A stretch of 37,537 nucleotides of DNA, taken from Streptacidiphilus carbonis (GTDB taxonomy: Bacteria; Actinomycetota; Actinomycetes; Streptomycetales; Streptomycetaceae). Positions 31,427-37,537 of this stretch are shown one piece after another. Position 1 is the stretch's first letter. Each line of letters starts with the position of its first letter. The stretch lies in assembly GCF_000787775.1 (NCBI RefSeq), contig NZ_BBPM01000009.1, positions 22,653 to 60,189 of the forward strand, in the 5' to 3' direction. Under the pieces are notes generated by a model, which saw only the letters and a list, made by a program, of their open reading frames with translations, was not told the origin of the DNA and ran no database searches. The position numbers and the translations under genes were made by a program.

Positions 31427-32074
31427 GTGACCACAGCACCACCATCGGGAACGAGCGGCGCGGACCCGCAGGAGTCGACGCCGCGGCCGGCGCCGGTACG
31501 GCGCGGCCGCGGCCGGCGCCCCGCGGACGAGGTGCGGCACGACATCCTGTCCGCGGCGGGCACGCTGCTGCTCAGCGAAGGGATGGCGACCTTCACGATC
31601 GAGCGGGTGGCGGCCACCGCGGGCGTCAGCAAGATGTCGATCTACAAGTGGTGGCCCTCGAAGGGGGCCCTCGCCCTGGACGGCTACTTCGCAGCGGTCG
31701 AGAACACCCTGGCCTTCCCCGACACCGGCGACATCGAGGCGGACCTGCTCACCCAGTTGCGCGCCTTCGTCCACCTCACCGCGGACACGCCGGCCGGCCG
31801 GGTCGTCGCCGAACTGATCGGCCAGTCCCAGACCGACCCGGACCTCGCCGCCGCCTTCCGCGAGCACTACTCGGGACCTCGACGGCGCCTGGCCGTCGAG
31901 GTCATGCAGCGCGCTCAGCTCCGCGGCCAGCTGCGCCCCGACGTCGACCCGCGCATCGTCGTCGACCAGCTCTGGGGCGCCTGCTACCACCGGCTGCTGA
32001 TACCGGACGAGCCGATCACCGAGGAGTTCGCGGCCGGTCTGGTCGCCAACCTGATGCGCGGCCTGCGCCCGTGA
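31427..32074 (+). CDS. TetR/AcrR family regulator
   Basis: A 215-residue repressor. After a disordered Pro/Arg-rich N-terminus (1-35), residues about 36-85 form the TetR DNA-binding domain (ILSAAGTLLLSEGMATFTIERVAATAGVSKMSIYKWWPSKGAL). The SIYKWWPSK form of the recognition region is typical of a large actinobacterial subgroup. The C-terminal ligand domain contains LRAFVHLTADTPAGRVVAELIGQSQTDP and a final VDQLWGACYHRLLIPDEP. GTG start with GGAGGAG 8 nt upstream. Divergent from two SDR genes; two palindromes in the shared promoter make autoregulation and SDR repression likely. The ligand is unknown. Confidence 0.92.
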   Translation: MTTAPPSGTSGADPQESTPRPAPVRRGRGRRPADEVRHDILSAAGTLLLSEGMATFTIERVAATAGVSKMSIYKWWPSKGALALDGYFAAVENTLAFPDTGDIEADLLTQLRAFVHLTADTPAGRVVAELIGQSQTDPDLAAAFREHYSGPRRRLAVEVMQRAQLRGQLRPDVDPRIVVDQLWGACYHRLLIPDEPITEEFAAGLVANLMRGLRP

Positions 32075-32111
32075 CCGGAGGACCGCTCAAGCACGCGTCG
32101 GTCGGTCGGCG

Positions 32112-32142
32112 CCGACTGATCGTCAGTACCGACTGATCGTCA
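32112..32142. repeat. 14-bp direct repeat at the end of the cyclophilin gene
   Basis: CCGACTGATCGTCA occurs at 32112-32125 and 32129-32142. The second copy codes for the last residues of the cyclophilin and the first overlaps its stop codon, so this looks like a small duplication or slippage event in the 48-bp gap to the TetR gene. Confidence 0.7.
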
Positions 32143-32845
32143 CCCGGCTGATGTCGACGGGGAGTGTGGGGAAGCCGTCGCCGGCGCCGTTCTGGTCGTC
32201 CTCGCCGGCGGCGGCGATCTTCTGCAGGGCGGCCAAGCCGCCCGTCACGCGGCCGAACGGGGTGTAGAGCGGCGGGAGCTTGGTGTCCTTCCAGACGAAG
32301 AAGAACTGGCTGCCGTTGGTGTTCGGACCGGCGTTGGCCATGGCCACGGTGCCGGCGGGGTAGGTGGCGCCGGTCAGGTTCTCGTCGTTGAACGAGTAGC
32401 CGGGGCCTCCGCTGCCGGTGCCGGTGGGGTCGCCGCACTGGAGCACGTAGATGCCCTTGGTGGTGAGCCGGTGGCAGTGGGTGCGGCTGTAGTAGTCGTG
32501 GGTGGCCAGGAATCGGAACGAGAAGGTGGTGCACGGCGCCTGGGCGGTCAGCGCCTGGAAGGTGACCCGGCCCTGGCTGGTGTGCAGCGTGGCCTGGTAG
32601 GGCTGTGCGGCCTTGGCGGCGTCGAAGACGGGGATGCCCTTGAAGCGATCGGCCGGGACAGCCGCGACGAAGCCGCAACCCGAGGGCGCGGGCGACGAAA
32701 CCGGGGCGGCGGCGGCAGCGGCCGGTCGGCCGGTCGAGGCCCGCGCGTTCGTTCCCGGTCCGACGCCCTGGGCCTGCGCGGCTCCGGTCAGGCCCAGCAC
32801 CAGGGAGGCCGCGGCGGCGAGCAGTACCCATTGCCTGTGCATCAT
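32123..32845 (-). CDS. Secreted cyclophilin-type peptidyl-prolyl isomerase
   Basis: A 240-residue exported PPIase. The signal peptide covers residues 1-25 (MMHRQWVLLAAAASLVLGLT..., cleavage after AQA). After an Ala-rich linker the cyclophilin domain (about 70-240) contains HCHRLTTKGIYVLQCGDPTG, TVAMANAGPNTNGSQFFFV and FGRVTGGLAALQKI. The active-site Arg and Gln positions are kept. The mature protein has four cysteines, two of them in the active-site block, consistent with extracellular disulfides. The start was chosen at the signal peptide, with GGAGG 7 nt before the first of two ATGs. It probably helps fold secreted proteins. The last codons overlap a 14-bp direct repeat. Confidence 0.9.
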   Translation of the reverse strand: MMHRQWVLLAAAASLVLGLTGAAQAQGVGPGTNARASTGRPAAAAAAPVSSPAPSGCGFVAAVPADRFKGIPVFDAAKAAQPYQATLHTSQGRVTFQALTAQAPCTTFSFRFLATHDYYSRTHCHRLTTKGIYVLQCGDPTGTGSGGPGYSFNDENLTGATYPAGTVAMANAGPNTNGSQFFFVWKDTKLPPLYTPFGRVTGGLAALQKIAAAGEDDQNGAGDGFPTLPVDISRVTISRY

Positions 32846-33076
32846 GGAAGAACCTCCGGTCGTTGCGGCGGCCGGACGGGGGAGCCGCGACTGTGCGCAC
32901 CAGTCCCCACCGCCCCGCCCGCACGCGTTGTCATGACCCCGGTGATTCCCCGGCCGGTAGCGATTCATGCCGTCCGGCACCAGGCGGCGTTCGGTGAACC
33001 ACCGTCAACTGCCGTGTCGGCACCACGTCGTACGGTCACCCAGGACCCAGGTGACCGCCCCTCTATGCTGGCGGTC

Positions 33077-33673
33077 GTGCAGGTACTGGGCATGAGCACG
33101 GAGGACGAGATGGTCGCCTGCTTTCTGAGCGGCGAACTGTCCAGCCGGAGGTTCGGGCAGAACCTCCGGCGCCGCCTGGCGGCGACCGGACAGGCCGAGC
33201 GGTTGCTGACGCATCCGGACCTCTCCGAAGCCGGAGCGAACCTTGCACGCCGCCGTCTGCTCGCTGACACACGCGGGTACGGCGAGAACCGCGACCTGTT
33301 CGAGAACTTCCCCGCTCGCGTCAGATGGAGCAGGGCAGTGCTCTCCGCCGACGAGGCGGCCGGTGTGCGCTACGTCGACTATTCCTACTGGGTCGAACTG
33401 TCGGGCGGCAGCCGCCGGCCGAACGACGCGGCCGCACGCATCAAGGCGGGGGTGCGGGCGTTCGACGTGCCCAATGAACCGTTCGTCGACGCCGCCCGCG
33501 CGCTGCTCGGCGGCGAGCGGTTCCCTGCGCTCATCCTCGTCGGCGAGAACCGGGACGACCTGGTCTGCCTCGAAGGCCACCTGCGCCTGACCGCCTACGC
33601 CCTCGTCGGCTTCCCGGTCGACGTCGAGTGCCTGATCGGCACCGCGCCGACCATGGGACGGTGGGCGCGGTAG
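33077..33673 (+). CDS. Unrecognised protein with a ParB-like segment
   Basis: A 198-residue soluble protein I cannot assign. The N-terminal half is charged and helical (FLSGELSSRRFGQNLRRRL, ANLARRRLLADTRGYGENRDLF); the middle has FENFPARVRWSRAVLSADEA and a WVELSGGSR segment. The C-terminal part reads ALILVGENRDDLVCLEGHLRLTAYALVGF, which recalls the nucleotide-binding box of ParB/sulfiredoxin-like folds (E-G-H-x-R-L-x-A); this is only a resemblance. GTG 33077 is preferred: TATGCT (33064-33069) could be a -10 for a leaderless transcript. ATG 33065 and ATG 33092 are in-frame alternatives. Single-gene unit, divergent from the cyclophilin gene. Confidence 0.65.
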   Translation: MQVLGMSTEDEMVACFLSGELSSRRFGQNLRRRLAATGQAERLLTHPDLSEAGANLARRRLLADTRGYGENRDLFENFPARVRWSRAVLSADEAAGVRYVDYSYWVELSGGSRRPNDAAARIKAGVRAFDVPNEPFVDAARALLGGERFPALILVGENRDDLVCLEGHLRLTAYALVGFPVDVECLIGTAPTMGRWAR

Positions 33674-33721
33674 TCCGGTCGCACAGGGAGTCCCAACCGC
33701 CGTTGGGCGTTCACCGCGACT

Positions 33722-33754
33722 GTGGGCCGCACCTCACGCCGAGGCGCGGCCCAC
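33722..33754. terminator. Bidirectional hairpin terminator
   Basis: GTGGGCCGC (33722-33730) pairs perfectly with GCGGCCCAC (33746-33754). It lies between two convergent genes that end at 33673 and 33776. Confidence 0.55.
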
Positions 33755-33775
33755 GGCGGATTCAACAGGCTGCGA

Positions 33776-34072
33776 CTACGACGCCGAGTGAGCGGTCGGC
33801 GTCCCGGGCTGAGCCGAGCCGGAGCGGCCGAGTCTGCGCAGCGCCAGGAGGCCGCCGATGCCGGGGATCACCGCGACGGCTTTGGTGGTGGTCGTGGCCT
33901 GTTTGAGGCGCCAGGTGGAGACGGTGACGAAGAGGTAGGCGCAGCCGTGGGTGGGGCCCATCAGGGCGGCGGCGGTTTGGAGGTGGACGGTGGCGAGGTT
34001 GGCCAACAGGACGGCCAGTGAGACGAGTTCGACCTGTGCTGCGATACGCAGGGGGCGGAGGTGCACGGTCAT
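33776..34072 (-). CDS. DUF3817-like small membrane protein
   Basis: A 98-residue integral membrane protein with three hydrophobic segments (AAQVELVSLAVLLANLATV, then MGPTHGCAYLFVTVSTW, then AVAVIPGIGGLLALRRL). The GPTHG...LFV segment matches the G-P-x-H-G pattern of DUF3817 proteins. ATG 34072 overlaps the stop of the upstream gene (ATGA). Last gene of a three-gene operon, with a hairpin downstream at 33722-33754. Function unknown. Confidence 0.78.
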   Translation of the reverse strand: MTVHLRPLRIAAQVELVSLAVLLANLATVHLQTAAALMGPTHGCAYLFVTVSTWRLKQATTTTKAVAVIPGIGGLLALRRLGRSGSAQPGTPTAHSAS

Positions 34073-34590
34073 GCTCCTGTGGTGGAACCGGGGCGGATGA
34101 TCATCAGGACGGTGACCGTGGCCCACAGCAGGTTGAAGACGCCGGTGAGCATCGCCAGTCGGGCGGAGGCTGGTGGGCCGGAGTCGCGCTCGGGGCGGCG
34201 GCCGGGGCCGGGCCCGGGCCCGGGCCCGGGAGCAGGGCCGGGGGGTTGGGCCTGAGCCTCGGTGAGGGCTGCGTCCTGGACGGGAAGGATCAGCAGCGCC
34301 AGGAGGGCGGCGGCCGCGGCGGTCAGCAGGATCGAGGTGATCAGCCAAGGGCTGCCGAGGACGCCGAGGCTGCTGGCAGTGGCGAAACCGAAGACGGGCA
34401 CGGCGATGCCGAGGGCCGCGTAGAGGCGGCAGATCCGGTGCAGGGTCTTCAGCGTGGCCAGGGCTTCGAGGTCGCCGGGGTCGTCGTCGGTGCGGCGCAG
34501 GGCGGCGGGGAACATGCTGGCGGCGATGGTGACGGGGCCGATGGCCAGGAGTGCGGCCAGGACGTGCAGCGACAGGAGGAGTTTCGTCAC
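34069..34590 (-). CDS. Four-helix membrane protein with a PG-repeat loop
   Basis: A 173-residue membrane protein, resembling DUF2269-type integral membrane proteins: LLLSLHVLAALLAIGPVTIAASMFP (an early His in the first helix), ICRLYAALGIAVPVFGFATA, LITSILLTAAAAALLALLILP, then a cytoplasmic loop with PGPAPGPGPGPGPG and a last helix FNLLWATVTVLMII. The Pro-Gly stretch is coded by three tandem GGGCCC hexamers and so is likely to vary in length. The GTG start overlaps the stop of the upstream gene (GTGA) and its stop overlaps the next ATG. Function unknown. Confidence 0.8.
   Translation of the reverse strand: MTKLLLSLHVLAALLAIGPVTIAASMFPAALRRTDDDPGDLEALATLKTLHRICRLYAALGIAVPVFGFATASSLGVLGSPWLITSILLTAAAAALLALLILPVQDAALTEAQAQPPGPAPGPGPGPGPGRRPERDSGPPASARLAMLTGVFNLLWATVTVLMIIRPGSTTGA
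34210..34230. repeat. GGGCCC hexamer tandem repeat
   Basis: Three perfect GGGCCC units plus GGG, within a longer Pro-Gly coding tract of the membrane protein gene. In-frame slippage would change the loop length without breaking the gene. Confidence 0.8.
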
Positions 34591-34841
34591 GGCCGCTTTC
34601 CCCTGGTCGGTGTGACGGTGCGTCGGCGGCCGGTGACCCTGGAGGCAGGCAGGCGGCCGGCCTTGGGGGTGGCCTGTCTCCAGGTGAGGTGGCCGCCGTT
34701 GAGAGCGATGTCGCTGAGTGCGATGTCGTGGAATGGGACCTCCCGGCCGCCGGAGGCGGTGCCGCCGGCGTAGAGCACTTCATGGGGCGCGACGGCGCCG
34801 AGCGGGTCGAGGCCGTCGAACGGGACGATCTGGGCGTGCAT
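34587..34841 (-). pseudogene. Truncated DJ-1/PfpI-like gene heading the membrane-protein operon
   Basis: An 84-residue ORF whose first ~30 residues (MHAQIVPFDGLDPLGAVAPHEVLYAGG) match the start of DJ-1/PfpI-family proteins (first strand, F-D-G-x-x-x-L-D-x-x-x-P-x-E-V-L). Full-length members have about 190-230 residues and a nucleophile elbow with cysteine; here the sequence leaves the family after ~32 residues and ends in an Arg-rich tail (SRVTGRRRTVTPTRG), without the active site. It may be a remnant left by an internal deletion, or a degraded gene still read as a short leader peptide. Its stop overlaps the next GTG, so its translation may drive the two membrane-protein genes. The divergent gene is a PfpI/AraC-type regulator. 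Confidence 0.55.
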
Positions 34842-34920
34842 GGGGGAGTCCTCGGGGGTTCGGCCGACCCGGTCGGCGCCGGCTGCACCCCGACGCTAAC
34901 CGGCCGCCACCACACCTCCC

Positions 34921-34958
34921 AGTGGCATTAGTGACAGCTTCCAACGGAAAAGTGCCAT
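34921..34958. promoter_or_regulatory. Paired TGGCA/TGCCA sites, candidate GlxA-type operator
   Basis: AGTGGCAT (34921-34928) and AGTGCCAT (34951-34958) lie 30 bp apart, about three helical turns, in the divergent promoter between the truncated PfpI-like operon and the GlxA-type regulator. They can be read as an inverted TGGCA/TGCCA pair. No known consensus was matched. Confidence 0.3.
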
Positions 34959-35048
34959 CCCTAGCCATGCACCCCTGAGCTGCGAAGACAGCGGATCCGC
35001 CGACTCAGATGGCGGGACGCTCGCCCGGCGGGAGGGTATCTTCGCGTC

Positions 35049-35987
35049 ATGCACACCGTCGCAGTCCTCGCGCTGGACCAGGTGATCCCGTTCGACCTGT
35101 CCACGCCGATCGAGGTCTTCACCCGCACCCGCCTCCCGGACGGCCGCCCCGGCTACCAGATCCGGGTATGCGCCGAGCAGCCGCAGATCGAGGCCGGAGC
35201 GTTCGCCCTGCGCGCGCCGTGGGGGCTGGAAGGCCTGAAGGGTGCGGACACGATCATCGTTCCGGGTACGACCGTCCCCGCCGCCCCCCTCACGGCTCCG
35301 GTCCGCGACGCCCTGCGGGCCGCCGCCCGGGACGGCACGCGGATCGCCTCCATCTGCACCGGAACCTTCCCCCTGGCCGCCACCGGACTTCTGGACGGCC
35401 TGCGGGTGACCACCCACTGGATCGCCGCCGACCTCCTCGCCGCCGCCTACCCGGACATCGAGGTCGACCCGGATGTCCTGTACGTCGACAACGGCCAGAT
35501 CCTCACCTCGGCGGGTGCCGCCGCCGGCCTGGACCTGTGCCTGCACATGATCCGCAAGGACTACGGCTCGGCCGTCGCCGCCCACGCGGCCCGACTGTCC
35601 GTCATGCCCCTGGAACGCGAGGGCGGACAGGCGCAGTTCATCGTCCACGACTACGCGCCCACCCCGCAGGGCGGCACCCTCGAGCCCCTCCTCGCCTGGC
35701 TCCAGGACAACCTCGCCAGCGACCTCACCCTGGCCGACGTCGCCGCCCACGCCGGAACCAGCACCCGGACGCTGATCCGCCGTTTTCGCGAGCAGACCGG
35801 CACCACCCCGCTCCAGTGGCTCCACCGCGCCCGCATCCGCCAGGCCCAGCACCTCCTGGAGTCCACCCACCACACCGTCGAACGCATCGGCGCCCAGGTC
35901 GGCTTCAGCTCACCCACTGCCTTCCGTGACCGCTTCAAGAAGACGACCGGCGTCAGCCCCCACAGCTACCGCCGAGCCTTCAGCTGA
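35049..35987 (+). CDS. GlxA-family transcriptional regulator (DJ-1/PfpI plus AraC HTH)
   Basis: A 312-residue regulator. Residues about 1-175 form a DJ-1/PfpI-like (class I amidotransferase-like) sensor domain with the elbow IASICTGTFPLAATGLLDG around residue 101, with a Cys in the nucleophile position. Residues about 210-310 carry two AraC helix-turn-helix units (LTLADVAAHAGTSTRTLIRRFREQTG, then VERIGAQVGFSSPTAFRDRFKKTTGVSPHSYRR). TATCTT (35039-35044) lies a few bases before the ATG, suggesting a -10 and a leaderless mRNA. It is divergent from an operon that begins with a PfpI-like fragment. GlxA-type regulators commonly control an adjacent PfpI-like or catabolic gene. Ligand unknown. Confidence 0.92.
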   Translation: MHTVAVLALDQVIPFDLSTPIEVFTRTRLPDGRPGYQIRVCAEQPQIEAGAFALRAPWGLEGLKGADTIIVPGTTVPAAPLTAPVRDALRAAARDGTRIASICTGTFPLAATGLLDGLRVTTHWIAADLLAAAYPDIEVDPDVLYVDNGQILTSAGAAAGLDLCLHMIRKDYGSAVAAHAARLSVMPLEREGGQAQFIVHDYAPTPQGGTLEPLLAWLQDNLASDLTLADVAAHAGTSTRTLIRRFREQTGTTPLQWLHRARIRQAQHLLESTHHTVERIGAQVGFSSPTAFRDRFKKTTGVSPHSYRRAFS

Positions 35988-36050
35988 CGTCCAGGACCGA
36001 GCCCGTCCTCCCGTCAGGAGCCCGTCGCGCATTCTCGGTCTCCCGGGCAG

Positions 36051-36566
36051 GTGCGACGGTCTTCGTCGAGGCGGCTATGGCCGTTTCCCGTACAAACCCA
36101 GACAGCCCGCCTCGCCCACCGGGACCTGGGACGGCACCGCGAGGCGTACACCGACAGCCACGCAGCACTGGCTCTGTACCGGACCGTGAACGACCGCCGG
36201 AGCCAGGCACTGGTTCTCGCCAACCTCGCCGAATACCAGCTCCACGACGGCGACATCCCTCTCGCCCTGGACCTCTACGGCCAGGAGTTGGAGATGGGCC
36301 GGCTACTCAGCGACGCCCGCCTCCAAGGCCAAGCCCACGAGGGCATCGGCGACGCCCACGCCGCCGCGGGCCGTAGTGATGCCGCGCACGAAGCCTGGAC
36401 GGAACCCCTCCTGCAATTCGACCGGATCGACCACCCCCAAGCCACCGTCCTGCGCCGGCGCCTCGATTCACCCTCCGTCGAGGACACCGGCCCAGCCGAA
36501 GCCGATGCCGGAGCTGATGCCGGAGCCGAAGCCGGAGCTGATTCCGGAGCCGCACATCGCCGATGA
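36051..36566 (+). pseudogene. TPR fragment of an AfsR-like regulator with a repetitive tail
   Basis: The 171-codon frame carries about two and a half TPR-like repeats (HRDLGRHREAYTDSHAALALY, then SQALVLANLAEYQLHDGD, then GQAHEGIGDAHAAAGRSDAAHEAWTEPLLQFDRIDHPQATVLRRRL), the usual C-terminal end of AfsR/SARP-type regulators. No DNA-binding, BTAD or NB-ARC part precedes it: the GlxA-type gene ends only 60 bp upstream, and the first ~15 residues do not look like protein. It is therefore most likely the stranded 3' end of a lost regulator. After the TPR part comes an Ala/Gly/Asp/Glu tail coded by a 12-bp repeat (36501-36548), which may have replaced the original stop. It could also be a real small TPR protein. 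Confidence 0.5.
36501..36548 (+). repeat. 12-bp tandem repeat, four copies
   Basis: Four consecutive 12-mers of the form GCyGAwkCCGGA (36501-36512, 36513-36524, 36525-36536, 36537-36548) code for A-D/E-A/S-G in the TPR-fragment frame. Partial units extend on both sides. It is a coding minisatellite with no inverted symmetry. Confidence 0.8.
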
Positions 36567-36659
36567 GACCGAGAACAGCTGATGCACGGTCATACGTGAT
36601 TCGTTCGGGATGTGGCCGATCCCCTGTGCCGGGGTGCTGTCCCGCGAGGGAGCAAGGAC

Positions 36660-37235
36660 TCAGCGGGCGGGAACCGGCTCGGACGACGAAGTCTGCCACT
36701 CCCGCCTGAGGAGCCCGTAGACCCACGAGTCGGAGACCTCGCCGTTCACGACGCAGTCTTCCCGCAACGTCCCCTCGCGTACGAAGCCGAGCTTCTCCAG
36801 CACGCGGGCAGAGGCCGCGTTGCGGGTATCGGCCTCAGCCTGGACGCGATTGAGGTCCAGCGTGTCGAACGCCCACCCCAGCAGAGCGCGCGCGGCCTCC
36901 GTCGCGTAGCCCTGGCCCCACGCCGCGTCGCCGTAGCAGTAGCCCAGCGACGCGCTGCGGTAGTCCGGATTCCACCCGTTCAGGGTGCACCACCCGATGA
37001 ACGCCCCGTCGGAGACACGATCCACGGCCAACCGCGCCCCGGTGCCCTCCTGCGCCATCTGCTCGCAGGCCGCAATGAACTTCTCGGCGCGCGCACGCTC
37101 GCTCCACGGCGGCGAGTCCCAGTAGCGCAGCACGTAGGCGCTGCTGTGCAGTGCGAAGAGGTCGTCCGCATCAGCGTCGCCGAAGGCACGCAGTCGAAGA
37201 CGAGCGGTGTGCAGCGTGGGGGTGGGCAGTGACAT
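36660..37235 (-). CDS. GNAT family N-acetyltransferase (RimJ/RimL type)
   Basis: A 191-residue acetyltransferase using acetyl-CoA. The N-terminus TARLRLRAFGDADADDLFAL is the classic RimJ/L-type start; motif A is LGYCYGDAAWGQGYATEAARALLGWAF, with the acetyl-CoA-binding Q-G-Y-A-T-E, and motif B is NRVQAEADTRNAASARVLEKLGFVREGTLRED. The C-terminus has DSWVYGLLRREW. Members acetylate ribosomal-protein N-termini or small molecules; the target is not predictable. ATG 37235 is chosen; a TTG eleven codons upstream is less likely. Single-gene unit, with no clear ribosome binding site. Confidence 0.92.
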   Translation of the reverse strand: MSLPTPTLHTARLRLRAFGDADADDLFALHSSAYVLRYWDSPPWSERARAEKFIAACEQMAQEGTGARLAVDRVSDGAFIGWCTLNGWNPDYRSASLGYCYGDAAWGQGYATEAARALLGWAFDTLDLNRVQAEADTRNAASARVLEKLGFVREGTLREDCVVNGEVSDSWVYGLLRREWQTSSSEPVPAR

Positions 37236-37362
37236 TCGAGTTCCGTCCCGTGATCGGTGGCCGATCAATCAGACATCCGATGCCGTTCACGCGCAACGGG
37301 ATTTCTCGGCGCGCGGGTTCAGGCAACTGCGGCAGCCTGCCGTCAGAGGCCGAAGGTGACGG

Positions 37363-37537
37363 TCACCGGGGCGGTGGGACCAGCGGGGCCACCAGCGGCG
37401 CATCGAAGTCTTCCGGTCGAGTGAGGAGTTGGGGGTGGGGGAGTGCGATCACCCGGAGGTGCCAGGCGGGTTGTCCTGCCAGCCCGCGGAGCGCCAGTGC
37501 TGGGGGTTGGCCGGGCGGGGGGACCGTCCGTGGGGGC
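37363..37537 (-). CDS. C-terminal end of an unidentified protein (5' end outside window)
   Basis: An open frame runs from the right edge to a TGA at 37363-37365, 58 codons. The sequence reads LALRGLAGQPAWHLRVIALP, then PQLLTRPEDFDAPLVAPL and a final VPPPR. It looks protein-like (alternating hydrophobics, acidic PEDFDAPL segment) with GC-rich third positions, unlike the other frames here. I do not recognise the family; the start and most of the gene lie beyond the window. Confidence 0.4.
   Translation of the reverse strand, partial: PPRTVPPPGQPPALALRGLAGQPAWHLRVIALPHPQLLTRPEDFDAPLVAPLVPPPR

Noticed and set aside
36501-36548. CRISPR-like repeats
   Set aside because: Units are 12 bp, contiguous, without spacers and in coding frame; they are a coding minisatellite.

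Overview
The window is very GC-rich actinobacterial chromosome. Strong third-position GC bias, overlapping ATGA/GTGA/TGATG gene junctions, several leaderless-looking starts and the gene families (SARP/BTAD regulators, SPW-repeat protein, actinobacterial IHF-like protein, SigE-family sigma factor, PaaX, an ATPase-less sugar importer) point to Streptomyces or a close relative (Kitasatospora, Streptacidiphilus). I see no rRNA, tRNA, CRISPR array, transposase or phage gene. Coordinates and motifs were read by eye; no homology search was run.

Layout. 1-2.5 kb: the end of a secreted carbohydrate-binding protein faces a secreted GH64 beta-1,3-glucanase with a CBM6, with strong hairpins between them and a LacI/CebR-like operator upstream of the glucanase. 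2.7-8.5 kb: a large BTAD/NB-ARC regulator, a convergent DrrA/DrrB-type exporter and a PEP mutase/isocitrate lyase family enzyme; an 11-bp direct repeat of the kind SARP-type proteins bind lies before the exporter. 8.7-13.7 kb: an inositol-phosphate synthase family gene, divergent from a tightly coupled operon of a putative glycosyltransferase-like protein and a three-gene ABC-2 exporter. 13.8-15.6 kb: three small minus-strand genes (SPW membrane protein, IHF-like DNA-binding protein, PRC-barrel/DUF2382 protein). 16-23.7 kb: an aromatic acyl-CoA catabolic island: a divergent RidA-like gene, then FAH-family hydrolase, cupin, TesB-type thioesterase, aryl-CoA ligase, a fused flavin monooxygenase/Old-Yellow-Enzyme reductase of the 2-aminobenzoyl-CoA monooxygenase/reductase type, and a PaaX regulator.

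23.7-29.4 kb: a sugar importer (binding protein plus two permeases), an ECF sigma factor with a SnoaL-like tail, and a SigE-family sigma factor with a membrane partner. 29.4-32.1 kb: two short-chain dehydrogenases plus a 54-codon ORF, divergent from a TetR gene, with two copies of an almost identical palindrome in the shared promoter. 32.1-33.7 kb: a secreted cyclophilin and an unrecognised protein. 33.8-36 kb: an operon of two small membrane proteins headed by what looks like a truncated DJ-1/PfpI gene, divergent from a GlxA-type (PfpI plus AraC) regulator. 36-37.5 kb: a TPR-regulator fragment ending in a 12-bp repeat, a GNAT acetyltransferase, and the end of an unidentified gene.

The two regions most likely to hold new biology are the aryl-CoA island, where the set of hydrolases, thioesterase and cupin does not match the beta-oxidation route usually drawn for 2-aminobenzoyl-CoA, and the inositol-phosphate synthase/glycosyltransferase-like/exporter cassette, which looks like a make-and-export unit for an unknown inositol-derived product.
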